From NCBI GenBank assembly GCA_949317995.1, contig OX439038.1:35469113-35533112 (forward strand): a DNA stretch of 64,000 nt, read 5' to 3'. The translations under genes and the position numbers were made by a program. How positions within the stretch are numbered: position 1 is the stretch's first letter; the number at the start of each line of letters is the position of its first letter. This document shows, in pieces, positions 43,225 to 54,401 of this stretch. Under the pieces are notes generated by a model that worked only from the letters and a program-made list of their open reading frames with translations, made no database searches and was not told the origin of the DNA. The stretch comes from Acholoe squamosa (taxonomy: Eukaryota; Annelida; Polychaeta; Phyllodocida; Polynoidae).

Positions 43225-43690
43225 TATATAACCCACACTCCTACTCAAAGCCTACCACACATGACTCTTTTGCCAAACCAAAAGGGTCAATGTTATCTAA
43301 ACGGCCATCCAAACTCCTAAACCCCTCATGAAAGTGGTCTTGCAGCTTTGCTGCACCCTCTCGACCCCTAGCATCCTCGTTTAAGGTCTACAGAGGTTGC
43401 TAAGTGAAGAAAGTCCCTATTTTTTCAGGATTTGCTGAATTTACATTTTTTTTTACCTATTTCTCTACTTTAACATTCTCTGTAGACCTTATTTTGGGTT
43501 TCAGCTTGTTCTCTTTGGCATACTACCTTGACATGGATGAGGCACCTACTATTCTTAAAGCACACATCTTGTAGCGTCTATAAGATTTCTTTACTCTAAG
43601 TGTTTCAGGAAAGGTGCAGAATAGCCCTTTTTTAACGTTTCATTTTTTTTTTAAGGTTCAGATAATGTTTTTATCCCAACCTTTCCTGAA
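43225..43690. other. No gene recognised
   Basis: Pyrimidine-rich sequence with poly-T runs; nothing coding. Confidence 0.5.
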
Positions 43691-43694
43691 CTTT

Positions 43695-44515
43695 TTCTGA
43701 AAGTCACTGCTGTGTCGGGCAAGCAGCATTTAAATACTTCTCTTGCTGTCTGGACAAGCAGCTTTTGAATACATTGTCAACGAACCGTTACAAGTCAATG
43801 TTGTAAAGAACACTGAATCCAGAGAAGTTCTTTGATCCTTGTTTATTGCATGATGACAGAGTGTACATATAGGTGGTAACAATGATACACTCGCCAGTGT
43901 GCAGGCTCTGCCCCTAAGCTTATAGCTCAACCTGTCGTAGGTTCTAGATACTAGGGAGGTTGTGTGTAGAATAAAGAGATGCCTGGGAGCTGCTCATAGG
44001 GTCTTATATACCTAGGTGAGCAGCTCACAGGGTGATGAAATATACCGGTAGGAGCAGGTCAGATCTGGTCAGGTCTGGTTGGATCTGGTCAGATCTGACG
44101 TGTCGTCATACCTGGTAATGATTCTATTTATATGTGGACCAATCAGGGTGAAGGGAGATTGTGGAATTTCCCTGCATCCTAGAAATGCGTCCACAGGTAT
44201 GTCGGTATGTTGTGATACTCTCAGTGAGTCAGTGCCCAGAAATGGAATGGGTCCGGCTCTCACAACATCTTGGTATGGATGATGTAAGAGTAGCTCACTG
44301 TACACACTGGGGGGGGGGGTGAGTTGTAAGCTTGTGAGCAGGGCCTGAGCGTGTGTGGCGAAGAATTTAATAAATGTGTAAAATAATGAATAATACCCAG
44401 AATAGTCCATTGACAACATGTCCAAACAGAAAGGACTTAATGTTCAAGAACCACAGAAACTCTGCTAAGTTTTAAGTACTTATAGTGGAGGTAAAATCAA
44501 CCAAACCAAACCAAA
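43695..44515 (-). mobile_element. SINE-like element split by an LTR-like insertion
   Basis: 43701-43735 and 44428-44515 match the two halves of the SINE at 22241-22583. Between them (about 43798-44416) lies sequence starting TGTTGTCAATGG and ending CTTTACAACA on the minus strand, with AATAAA near its end: possibly a solo LTR. A target duplication was not established. Confidence 0.5.
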
Positions 44516-45191
44516 AAAAGTCAAGTAAGAAAAGATAACAAAATATAAAAGATATAGAAGTCTACCGGACTTGTAATTTTTGAGGCTATCAATGTTACGG
44601 TCAAGATCTGCTCCATCCTAGGCTGTAAGCTGTGCCGTAAGATGTCCTCCTCATTGGACTTGCACTGCTGACTATGATAGAAGCACCATTATAACGGTCT
44701 TAGTTCAGTCAAATCAATGTGCCAACTACACTGCGGGACTTTGAACCAATTTTTTTACCTTGTGGGTTTGACCTATTTACCCATTCTTGGTGAACATATC
44801 CCTGCTCTATATTATAAATGATTTTTTCATGATTACGTTTTCAAATCAAATTACATGTACTCTGATCATTAAAATGACACTAAACATTTGGACTAAAAGT
44901 TGTAGCACAACTTCCTTTCCATCTTCTGTCTGATTGATCTGCTCGTGCTTGAAAATGAAATGTTTTTTGTTTCAGGTTTGGATCAACAAGTGTCCTTCTT
45001 AGATGGATTAAAACTACTCAAATGAATTCCTCCCTCCCGAAAACCCCAATTTAGAACGTAAGGTCTCACAAAAAGACCTTATAGATAGTGCAGAAATGGG
45101 TTTCGTGACTTTTGACGTATTCTAGGGGATGCATGCCCCACATCCCCAGGGCTCCGCCACCTCTGCATGTTTTTATGCTCTTCCATTTCAG
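44516..45191. other. Upstream of the first FCSK coding exon; nothing else recognised
   Basis: A 5' non-coding exon may lie here or further upstream, because TTTCAG directly precedes the first coding exon. Confidence 0.4.
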
Positions 45192-45286
45192 GATGGGGAG
45201 TATGCATGAGGGTGTTCCTGGCACTGAATGGACAGCTGTTATCTTCACATGTCAGAACAAAAACAGTGCAGCTGCATACCAACATG
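45192..45286 (+). CDS. FCSK: FCSK coding exon 1
   Basis: Residues 1-31 plus 1 nt. Two in-frame ATGs (45193, 45202) precede [19 protein letters not shown]. Preceded by TTTCAG, donor GTGAGT. The start choice rests on the short N-terminus known in the family. Confidence 0.85.
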
Positions 45287-48200
45287 GTGAGTGCAGAATT
45301 GGAAATAATTCTGGCGAATAATACAAATTACTGTGTTCATTCTAAAGAGCACACATTTACAGAGAAAATATTTTAAAGCCAGCTTGATCTTTTTTATGGG
45401 TTGTTTGCCGATTATATGGCTCGAGTATTCTATACTCAGTGTTCAGATGAATGCATACTACAGTACCGGTTTACCCTGAATATAAGGCACGGCGCGGCTT
45501 ATATACAAGCATTTAGTTTCCATTAGATTCCTAGATGGTACACTAAGCCCTTTCATCTGCTACATGCAACAGCAGCACGGAGAGGTCCCTAGGTACACAT
45601 AATTTTTCTAATTTTGAAAATCCATTGATTAGAACAGAAGTTATTTCATTTTAATTTCCATTTGGACAAGTCTGCAAACCCTAGATACCTGGAGGCCATT
45701 TCACCGTGTTTAATACACTAAACATGGAGGTCCATGTTTTAAACATAGAGGTCCGTGTTTGACATTTATGTCCATATTTGAACACCTACTGCCCCCTACC
45801 CCCTCCGCATTTCCAATATGGACCATATTGTTAATGCAGAGGGGGCAGGGGAAGTAGGTGTTCAAATATGGACATAAAATTACGGACCTCCATGTTTAAA
45901 ATACAGACCTCCGTGTTTAGTGTATTAAACACAGTGAAATGCCTCCTGGTATGTCTTATATGTGGGGGTCGCCTATAGGTTATAGGAATCTAGACCCATA
46001 TTGGTTCTGCTGAAACTGGCAGAACCCACTGGTAGGACGGGTCATGATGGGTAGCTTGTATTTTTATAACACCTGCTTCCAGGGAAAAAATGGTTCCCAT
46101 CTTATCAGCTCTCATCAGTGCCATGTCACCAGAACCAACTCTAGTCTTAGAGCCGATATGCAGGGTATTACAGAACATAGTATATGTATGCGAACCGTAT
46201 AATGAACATGCTCTCTCATTTACCCAGAGTTGGAAATGCGACAGAAGAAGGGGCTTATCAGTAAGGACACACTGATCTTGGCTGTTGAGGACTCCAAGTC
46301 ACATGTTGGCAGTGGTGGCGCTACACTCAATGCACTTCTTATTGTAGCAGAACACCTTGGGGCACGAGAGGGCTTCACGGTATGTACCAGTAGCATGCCT
46401 GGACTTGTGTCTTATTTCGCATACATACGCAGACTTTTAAGCCTGTGTTTTTTTTTCATTTTTGTTTATTTTTTTTATAAAACTCATAACTGTTTATTGA
46501 TATGGTTTTCCGTTACATATAAGCGTGGCCGACCTGCGCATCGGGGGGGGGGGGTTACATTATTAATCAGGTGACGTAATTCATAAATTCATATATCAAT
46601 TACATTTAACCATAGAAAATCTATGCTTTGATCAATTTCTTCCCAGGTGGTGACCCCGGAGGTACTTGAAGATGCTCGCATCCTTATCATGCACAGTGTG
46701 AGTCTTAAAATTCAAATTATTAGTTTATCTCTGAAACGTCAATGCCTTTGTTGAGATGTCCCTAGTATGTCCACTCTATATGTAGGATATTGACATGGAG
46801 CAGGACGTTACCCAGCCTGACTATGGTTGGGTTCAATGTATTGACAACCACTTCCTATAAACTGCTTCGGACCACCTTTGTCAGTCAATATACATACAAA
46901 TGTACATAACAATATTGACGTGTGATAGTGACCTCCCATCTACCATATGTTACTATACAATACCCATCCCTTGTTATACCTTATGTCTTACACTTTCCAC
47001 AATGGTTTCATTTCCAAATTTCTCAGTTTATTTACGATTTTGAATTGTAGAAAATGTAACTAAAAGATGATATGGCTAAAACAATGCCGACAGGAAAAAT
47101 GTGGCAAGGATAGGAGTTGCCACTCCTATACGTGGTCCAAGCCACATTTTTCTTGAGCTTTCCCAGCGGGGGCTTGTAATCAAAATTATATCTGCCCCTC
47201 CCCCAATCTATCGCCCCCCCACACACACACAGCGCGGTCGTAAAAAAGATCATGAGACCCACCACAACCGTGCGGGAAAATGACTTGCCGCACTGAGTGT
47301 CTATCGTAGGTCTCCATCACGTTGCTATCCCGGGTCGCTATGGCTGTTGCCAGGGGAATGTGTATGATAAATGGCACTCTGTCACTCAGACTCTAGCCCA
47401 CTGATGTATACCGGGAATTAGTTACACTCCTGAAATACTAATAGATCTAGGCCTAGCCACTTTTCCAAACACTTTTGTGTGCTTTAAATAGTCCTGGGGC
47501 TTTATTTGCTTCCTGGTGATATACCTAGGGGCTATTGAACCGACGGCCCTGGGTACACAGGCCCACACAGGTAACACTTCTCTCCTGTCAGTTGTTATAC
47601 GTTGTCGCATGCAGAATGTCGCTACCATGCAAAATGTTTCCAGCATTCTTCGAACAGACTTTGCACCCTCGAAATCGTATCATGCAAGATCAAAACATCT
47701 GCTTGGAGAGTGATAAACTTTACTTAATCTCAAAACAAATAGTTTTTTCTTTGAAAGGAAGAAACCATGAAAATATCCCTCTCCTCTTATAGAAATTGAA
47801 AAAACAACAACCCTAATGATACTGCCCCTACGCCGTAGAAGTATGATTAATGCAAAGTCTAACTTGATTTTCCGCGGAAACATTTTGCATGGAGCGACAT
47901 TTTGCATATTACAACGTCACGCATCTCTATGCAACCCCTGTTTTTGACGTCATACCTGCTGTGTAATGTCGGCAAAATTGGCCCCAGAATAGCCCAATCA
48001 GCTACGGTTCATCTCAAGGGCCCTCTATTGAGATGAAACCATGTATTCATGACGCGAGTCAGAGAGTTTAAGCAGGGACAGAGAGGTTTAAGCTGAGACA
48101 GTTTAAGCAGAGACAGAGTCCTATCTTTACCCATTTCATGATTCTACGGCGTAGGGACAGTATCACTAGGGTTAGGGCTAACATTCAAATTCTATAAGAA

Positions 48201-48874
48201 GAGAGGGATGTTATCATGGTTTTCAATGAATTATTTGTTTTCAATGATGTCTCAGACAGAGATAGGGGACCTACAACGTGTCCCTGCTTCAACCACGTCT
48301 CAGCTTAAACCGTCCCTGCTTAAACTCTCGGACTCGCGTCATGGACCACTCGATGAAACTCGTTCATCTGGCCTTTCATCTAAAGCCAGCACTCCCGCCA
48401 TGTCTCGACGTACACAGCAACCGGGCGGTAGCCAAGGTGACGATGTGGGCGCTTTTAACTGCGTCACAAAATATTTCTCCCCTGCATGTGACGTCACAGC
48501 TGCCATCTGACGTCAGATGTGACGTCATAGCCATAATGGCAATGAAACCAAAAACATAAGGAAGTTGCAACGGTCGCTATGCTCCCGGCCGCTAACGCGG
48601 CTTGCAACTCCAAAAAAATTACAGACTAAATGGCCAACCCCTGTACTTTGTATTGTCTTTCTTAAAGTCATTGCACTGCTTTAATGAGGCTGTTAAGGAG
48701 GGGAAGAGTCCTTGAATATGTCTATATATATATATATATGCTAAGGGTATCTTTTGACATTGAGGATTCATCCATATTCCACTGATGTCATCTTTTGTTT
48801 TTAAAATAACTCTCTCTCTTTCTCTCCCTCTCCCTCTCCCTCTCCCTCTCTCTGTCTCTGTCTGTCTGTCTGTC

Positions 48875-48907
<33 letters not shown>

Positions 48908-51806
48908 GTTTACTAGAGCTACACTGTGGGGTTTTTATAAGTATAAGTACAACGCTACGTTGTGGGGTCATTTTTTGCTTGTGGGGTTAACCCCACAAGC
49001 AATGTCCTTAAAATGGTTCAAAATGACCTTGTGGGGTGCATGTGAAGAGATCGTGGTACAACCCCACAATGATCCTGTCTGTCAGACAGACCCCATTAGT
49101 CTGTGCATATTACAGACAGTATCACCACCTACTGCCCCCTAGTGAGTAATACACATTGCACCCCACATGTTCAGACGCAATGACCCCATAAGAACAGACA
49201 TAACACCCCACATGCACAGACGTAATAACCCCATAGCGACAGACATTGCACCCCACATATTCAGACACAGTAACCCCAAAACAACAGATGATTGCACCCC
49301 ATGCATTCAGTAACTGAGACAGTTAATTCCAATTTGAAGAGTGCCTGGTAGCCCTTGCGATAAGCTTCGATTTGCACCCGGTCCCGTGTCTCTAAGTGCA
49401 ACGGTTCACGGGTTAGAGCAAAAACAAACAATTCTTTGACTGGCCCCATCACGCAGCGGAGGCACTTTTTCTCAAATAGTCCTACAGTGAGCAGGTGAAG
49501 CCTGCATCATGTAGGTGCCAGAGTTAATGCCCACTGAGCCATGATCCAGTCTCCACCCCCCAATAGCACAGCCAGAAACTAGCATTTTGAATAGGGACTC
49601 TTTTACGATACTTCCGCTGAAACTTTCAAAACTAAATATCTCAGCAACCACTGGTCCGATAAACTTGATCTTAGGTGCGTTTCGAAGGCCATCAAAGCTA
49701 CTTTCTTGTTTTGCTATTTGATGAAATATATTCCTGAATAACAATATGACCCCACTATATTCAGACATTTTAACCCCATAATGTACATATGTACATGTAT
49801 GAAATGTGCACCTCACAATGATCGATTGTACCCATTACCCAACCCCACAGTGCCCAGACCAAATTTTTCCCCACAACGTAACTCTCGTCTGTCGGGCTGT
49901 CTGTCTCTCTCTCTGTCTCTCTCTCTGTCTCTCTCTGTCTCTCTCTCTCTGTCTCTCTCTCTCTCTCTCTCGCATGCGCTCTCATGTACACTCTTATTCT
50001 CCAATGCTGTGTTCAATAAAGACATTCCTGTTACAGGGTCAACTGTTTCCGTTTGATCCATGTGGCCGAGCCTTTGTCACAGTTCCCATGAGTTACCATG
50101 GGAACAAGGATGCAGAAACGCTTGTATGCAACATAGATTTATTGTTGTATCAGATGACACATAAGGTATGGAACTAATGCTTTCTAACTGAAACTCCAAA
50201 AAGAATCCCCCCCCCCCACCAAAAAAAAAAAAAAATACAAAAATACAGATAAACCCAGTAAGCCATGGGAACTAGACTATAAACTAACTATTGACGGGTA
50301 TGGGCCGGACGTCAGCTTGGTGTGAACTATAGTTGTGTTTTAGTAGATAAGTGAATATATAGTATCTCCAGAAAGAAAATGTCTAGTATCTTCAGATAAT
50401 TGCATTGATCTTTCATGTAGTCATATCCACACTAGCACGTCCCTCTTGTCCTACCGGTACATCCAGTGATTAAGGGGGCAAAGGGAAACAATACATTCTC
50501 TATCTAGCGAATGAAATTTCATGCAGTTTTTGCTTTGTGTGTCATGGATCAGATTAAACTGCAATGACAATTTACTGTATAAGGCTGCCAGCAAATTAAC
50601 CCTCAACAACAGAGGTTGGAATCGCCCAATGCACCCAGGCAGTAGGCTTTACCTGGGTTCCGTCCATTTCAGAGGTGATGGGGTGGGTAGGACATTTGGA
50701 GTTATGAGCAAATTACTTTGCTGTTCACTCAGTTTTCATAACCATCATTTTATTACATTTCACCATATGTCAATGAAAAGTGACTGCATACCTTACACCA
50801 GATACAACCATCAGAGTGCCCCTCCTGTCGGAAGCAGTGATTCTGTACCATGTGATTCATGTTGTACTTCAGGTAGCAGTTAATGCACCGCCTGGTGTAT
50901 GGCTGTGCAGCACGGACATGTTCTTGGAGGTCCCTACGGTCATAGGTAAGTACAGGCACAAAATCAGTAAACTATTTTGTAAGGCATGGTATGCTAATTT
51001 TTTTCATCATCAGTTTGAGTTTAGGATTTGTCATTCCGGTCAAAATGATAAAAAGTAGGTCTTAAGATTTCATACACCACAAGTTTTGGAATACATCTAT
51101 TGTTTCAAGAATTGAGATATTTCTTTGCACTTGTTTGTTCTCTGGATCCTGAGATATCAAACAAAATGTTTCAACTGTGCCTCAGCGAAAGCCTTGTCAA
51201 AGGACATTATGGAACTTTTTCATCTACAAAATGAAAAACCCTAAAAAAAGTGAAATCAAAAGACCAGCTTTCTCAAACGACCATCTTATGTGGCCTTATT
51301 ACCACGATAGGTCAACATATTCATAAAATAGGCTAGTTATTCTGTACTTTGTGCAATCCACTGAAATAGACCATTTAGCTTTTGCTGCATACCGGTACTA
51401 ACGTAAAGCATGGCATACATTATAGGATATACTCGATGATGGACCCCGACTACACCTTATACATTCAGAAAAAATTAGGGGATGTGCATTTATGTGAGGA
51501 TTTTAAACTTCAGAAACTTCAGATCAGTATCAAAGTGACCAAAATTTCATTTCATACCGTAAATCCCCAGTCATAAGCCGGAATTTTTTTTCTATTTTGG
51601 GCCCAAACCGGCTCCTAAATTTTTCCCAAAGTCCCCCCCCCCCCCCGGCTTTGGTCAGTCAAAAGTCGATAAATGTCGGGTAAAAGTCAGTTAAAACCAT
51701 GACCCATATATAATGGGAACCCTGGTATAAGTTTCGCGGGCTTTTCCACTACTTTATATATAATATATATATATATATATACATATATATATACATATAT
51801 ATATAC

Positions 51807-51879
<73 letters not shown>

Positions 51880-53551
51880 CAACAAAACCAATAGAACTGC
51901 AGGGTATTTGTAGCTAAGAATAAACGTCCCGGTTGCCTACCCAATTCTTCTCTTGACTTATTCCCTAAATTAGAGAAACCGATGTGCAAAACACAGTTAC
52001 AACCCATATAATTGATGAGCACTAAATAATAGATCTGTCAGGACGTCATATGGACACTTTCTGGATGCAGAACTTTGCTCCAGTAGTCGAGGTATTGGAC
52101 TCTGTCCTGTGTACCAAGTACATTGTATACATAATTAATCAAACCTATGTTTTATCCAGACAGTGCCAAGTTCCGAGGGGAGGATGTATGCGTGCTCACT
52201 GTTCCATGCTCACTTAGCTATGCTTCATGGCACGGTGTCTACAAAATTAATGAACAAGTTAGAAACCTAAAATGTCTGGCTAATGTAATTCTGAAATATT
52301 GATGCAAGAGTTATCATCCGTTGTATGAATTGTTATAGATAAGCGTACATTCAACGTTAGTATACACAGTACAGTATTTTGTTTGCTGAGATTAAGGTAA
52401 ATGGGTGATCTACTAAAGTACAAAAATACTGGATTTCTCAAAACTGTTTTAAATGTTTGAAATTTTAGGGATATTGTCAGGATATTTTGTTCCGTGCCTC
52501 TGAAAATAGCAGGAAGGAAGTGAGCATGCCTGACGGGCGTGTCTGTCTAGTAAGTACTACCCTGATCAAGGAGCTTCAATTCAGTATTGATAAACAGCTG
52601 ACTCCATTGACGAACAAGTTTTAGAGCACTTGGACGTTAAACAAATAAATCAATACTCCATGGACACATTTCATGCTCTACTTGGCATGTACAGTCAAAT
52701 ATGTCTACTACGTAAGCAGAGACCTACACAATACCCGGTAGTAATGCAATTCTAGAATATGTTACTATATTGCAGGTGACAGGACTGATGTACTTCAGTG
52801 TCAAGATGGCATCTCATCTGCTTAGCTTCCATACTATGCCCCCTCTTGATGCTTGTACCTACATTGGACTGGACAGTGGGGCTGATCCACTCAAGGTGAG
52901 GATGGAGCTTCCCACCATCTAGTATTTCTTCTTATTATTTCTATAGTATTTCTTTGCGTAGAAGACGCGCCTATGGTTATTTGTTAAAAGGCATGGCCTA
53001 TAAGCGATGATTGACCCCTGGCGAACCTTACAGCACCAGCAAAAGTTGTGAGTGCGCCTTATAGGCAAGGTTGTTATACTATAGAACAGTACTAGAGTGC
53101 TCAAAATCTTGCCCTAGATGCACTTTTTAGCTCTCCTTCAAGTTGGACTTTTGTGTCTATTATGCGGGGCATGCCCTATACCTGAGGTGTTATGGTAATT
53201 CTTATTAAGCCAAAACTTATGGTGTCAAGCAGCAATGTATAGATTACATGACTAGCAAAACGATTCTGACCGCAGATTGATCAATCGATCCTCTGCAAAG
53301 CACAGCGTCTATGTGAATGCCCCTCATAGCACCATAATGATTGGTAAGCATCCTTTTCTATTTTAAGCTGTCAATCTTCTTTGATTTCTTGCTGGCTATG
53401 TGTGATGAGGTGACAGAGGAGGCATTTGTGACAGGACCACGGAGTGGCGTCTTTGGCACATCACAGAAGTTGACAGGCCCTGCAGCTTTTAACATGGAGA
53501 CTGCTCGTAGTCTGTTGTGGAGGGCTTTACGTGGAACCAAGATCAAAGTCC
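45192..53551 (+). CDS. FCSK: L-fucokinase, N-terminal part (nine exons)
   Basis: L-fucokinase (EC 2.7.1.52) phosphorylates free L-fucose to fucose-1-phosphate in the cytosolic GDP-fucose salvage pathway. Exons: 45192-45286, 46228-46379, 46647-46697, 50037-50165, 50873-50945, 52160-52257, 52469-52549, 52776-52895, 53368-53551. All have AG/GT borders and compatible phases, giving 982 coding nt from ATG 45193 (327 codons plus 1 nt) without a stop. Recognised blocks: [10 protein letters not shown] near the start, [10 protein letters not shown] (59-68, nucleotide-binding-type loop), [10 protein letters not shown] (103-112), [11 protein letters not shown] (148-158), PDGRV (220-224), [14 protein letters not shown] (248-261). 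This is the fucokinase/GDP-fucose pyrophosphorylase-like N-terminal domain. The family is about 1080 residues with a C-terminal GHMP kinase domain, which is not in the window: the next intron is over 10.4 kb and full of transposons. Confidence 0.93.
45685..45952. repeat. Foldback element in FCSK intron 1
   Basis: Arms 45685-45809 and 45835-45952 are imperfect reverse complements (TGTTTAATACACTAAACA; GTCCATATTTGAACACCTAC). The short centre TTCCAATATGGACCATATTG is itself palindromic. Confidence 0.85.
46228..46379 (+). CDS. FCSK: FCSK coding exon 2
   Basis: Residues 32-82, with LILAVED and [19 protein letters not shown]. Acceptor TTTACCCAG, donor GTATGT, phase 1 in and 0 out. Confidence 0.95.
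46647..46697 (+). CDS. FCSK: FCSK coding exon 3
   Basis: Residues 83-99, [17 protein letters not shown]; acceptor TTCTTCCCAG, donor GTGAGT. A 51-nt exon in phase 0. Confidence 0.9.
47761..48222. mobile_element. TIR element with 80-bp ends (FCSK intron 3)
   Basis: GAAACCATGAAAATATCCCT at the left and its imperfect complement at the right; inner end CTACGCCGTAGA / TCTACGGCGTAG. A segment at 48049-48100 (GAGTTTAAGCAGGGACAGAG) recurs inverted at 48290-48345, outside the element. Confidence 0.7.
48489..48527. promoter_or_regulatory. Three TGACGTCA (CRE-type) palindromes
   Basis: TGACGTCA at 48489-48496, 48508-48515 and 48520-48527 in FCSK intron 3. These are consensus CREB/ATF sites; function not shown. 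Could be part of a repeat. Confidence 0.4.
48719..48908 (+). repeat. Microsatellites (TA)n and (TCTC/CTGT)n
   Basis: TA tract at 48719-48740, then CT-rich and CTGT repeats at about 48815-48908. Confidence 0.95.
48915..49870. repeat. Diverged tandem repeat of ACCCCACA..CAGAC units, interrupted
   Basis: Units of about 55 bp with ACCCCACATRTTCAGACRC-like and AATAACCCCATA-like words run from about 48915 to 49307 and resume at 49745-49870. The 430 bp between them (49310-49740) is unrelated, probably inserted, sequence. Confidence 0.6.
49895..49971 (+). repeat. (TCTCTG)n / (TC)n microsatellite
   Basis: Pyrimidine repeat ending 66 bp before FCSK exon 4. Confidence 0.95.
50037..50165 (+). CDS. FCSK: FCSK coding exon 4
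   Basis: Residues 100-142, with [14 protein letters not shown] and [18 protein letters not shown]. Acceptor TGTTACAG, donor GTATGG; phase 0 both sides. Confidence 0.95.
50873..50945 (+). CDS. FCSK: FCSK coding exon 5
   Basis: Residues 143-166 plus 1 nt, with [16 protein letters not shown]. Acceptor TACTTCAG, donor GTAAGT. Confidence 0.95.
51711..51965 (+). repeat. Gypsy-A-type LTR fragment with a TA-expanded TATA box
   Basis: TTTCGCGGGCTTTTCC and, downstream, AATAAACGTCCCGGTTGCCT match the Gypsy-A LTR around its TATA box and AATAAA. At the TATA position about 115 bp of TA/TACA repeat (51759-51877) is found. In FCSK intron 5. Ends not defined. Confidence 0.65.
52160..52257 (+). CDS. FCSK: FCSK coding exon 6
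   Basis: Residues 167-199 (first codon split), with [15 protein letters not shown] and [10 protein letters not shown]. Acceptor TTATCCAG; donor GTTAGA is weak but is the phase-compatible one. Confidence 0.85.
52469..52549 (+). CDS. FCSK: FCSK coding exon 7
   Basis: Residues 200-226, ending SMPDGRVCL. Acceptor ATTTTAG, donor GTAAGT; phase 0. Confidence 0.9.
52570..52655 (+). mobile_element. SINE 3' tail fragment
   Basis: GGACGTTAAACAAATAAATC resembles the tails of the other SINE-like copies. In FCSK intron 7. Confidence 0.45.
52776..52895 (+). CDS. FCSK: FCSK coding exon 8
   Basis: Residues 227-266, with [12 protein letters not shown] and [19 protein letters not shown]. Acceptor ATATTGCAG, donor GTGAGG. 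Confidence 0.95.
52945..53195. repeat. Diverged GCGCCTTATA repeat element (FCSK intron 8)
   Basis: GCGTAGAAGACGCGCC at the left, GTGCGCCTTATAGGC in the middle and GAGGTGTTATGGTA at the right; a distant member of the 42241-43224 family. Confidence 0.5.
53368..53551 (+). CDS. FCSK: FCSK coding exon 9
   Basis: Residues 267-327 plus 1 nt, starting [16 protein letters not shown] and ending ALRGTKIKV. Acceptor TTTTAAG, donor GTAAGT. The following exon is not in the window. Confidence 0.92.
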
Positions 53552-54400
53552 GTAAGTGATGAAGCATTCTTGACAATGCCTCTCCTTAACCTATTAACAT
53601 TCTAGATGCTAGTTACCATAGTAGCCCATTCTAGCGCACCTGTGCGATTAAATGAGTGTCTGCTTATGATCTACCCTCCATTTATATGGCACATGTCCAG
53701 TGGTGAATCCAGGAATGGGAGAAGTAGGGGGTGCGGTCCTAAAGGATGGGCCGCACTCCCTATTATTGAGCAATTTAAAAAAAAAAAAAAAATTTTATGT
53801 CCTATAAAATAGGCATTTATTGTAACTGCACATGGCAATTTTCTGTTACAATATGAAGACAGGATATACAAGATTGGATACATTTGTTTCCTGGAATAGA
53901 TATAAAAACAGTTTCACAAAAAGCATATTGGCATCATGGTATGTCGGTAATTCCAGTAAATTACTATATAGCATATCCAATGGTGTTTCTATGGGTTTAC
54001 AAAGCTTGTGTTTGTGTATGATTTCAAGAAATCTCTAGTACAATATAATTCTAATCACATATATAGTCATTTCATTTACCTGCCTGCCACTTTAAGAACA
54101 TTTCTATAAACAATATGAACAGGGATGAAATTATTTACATTTGATGATAATGAACAGGTTAACACATGTTTCGCTTTAAATGGTAATGTATGAGGTACTG
54201 ATGGATCAATCTTCATCTCTTTTGGACTAATAATCACAGTTTTTTTGTGGGGCATGAATAAGTAACATTACAATATTCAGCTTTGAAGAGTAAAGACTCA
54301 TTAGGTCTTTAATCGTTAGTGAGTTTACTGCCTTCCAGTTCTCATCTCTTGTATATATTTCTCCTTCATACCTTTCATATCTGTACCATTTCGCTCTTTG
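53552..54400 (+). other. FCSK intron 9, first part
   Basis: AT-rich, with a poly-A run near 53770; no further exon found. Confidence 0.5.
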
Positions 54401-54401
54401 A

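Noticed and set aside
43798-44416. Solo LTR starting TGTTGTCAATGG on the minus strand
   Set aside because: Kept only as a possibility: ends look right, but no target duplication and no second copy in the window.
46789-46858. Extra FCSK exon with an open frame after exon 3
   Set aside because: Exons 3 and 4 join in phase and match the family without a gap; this stretch ends in a stop.
49781-50177. Open frames rich in Ser/Leu or Arg/Glu around 49.9 kb
   Set aside because: Translation of the TC microsatellite joined to FCSK exon 4 in other frames.
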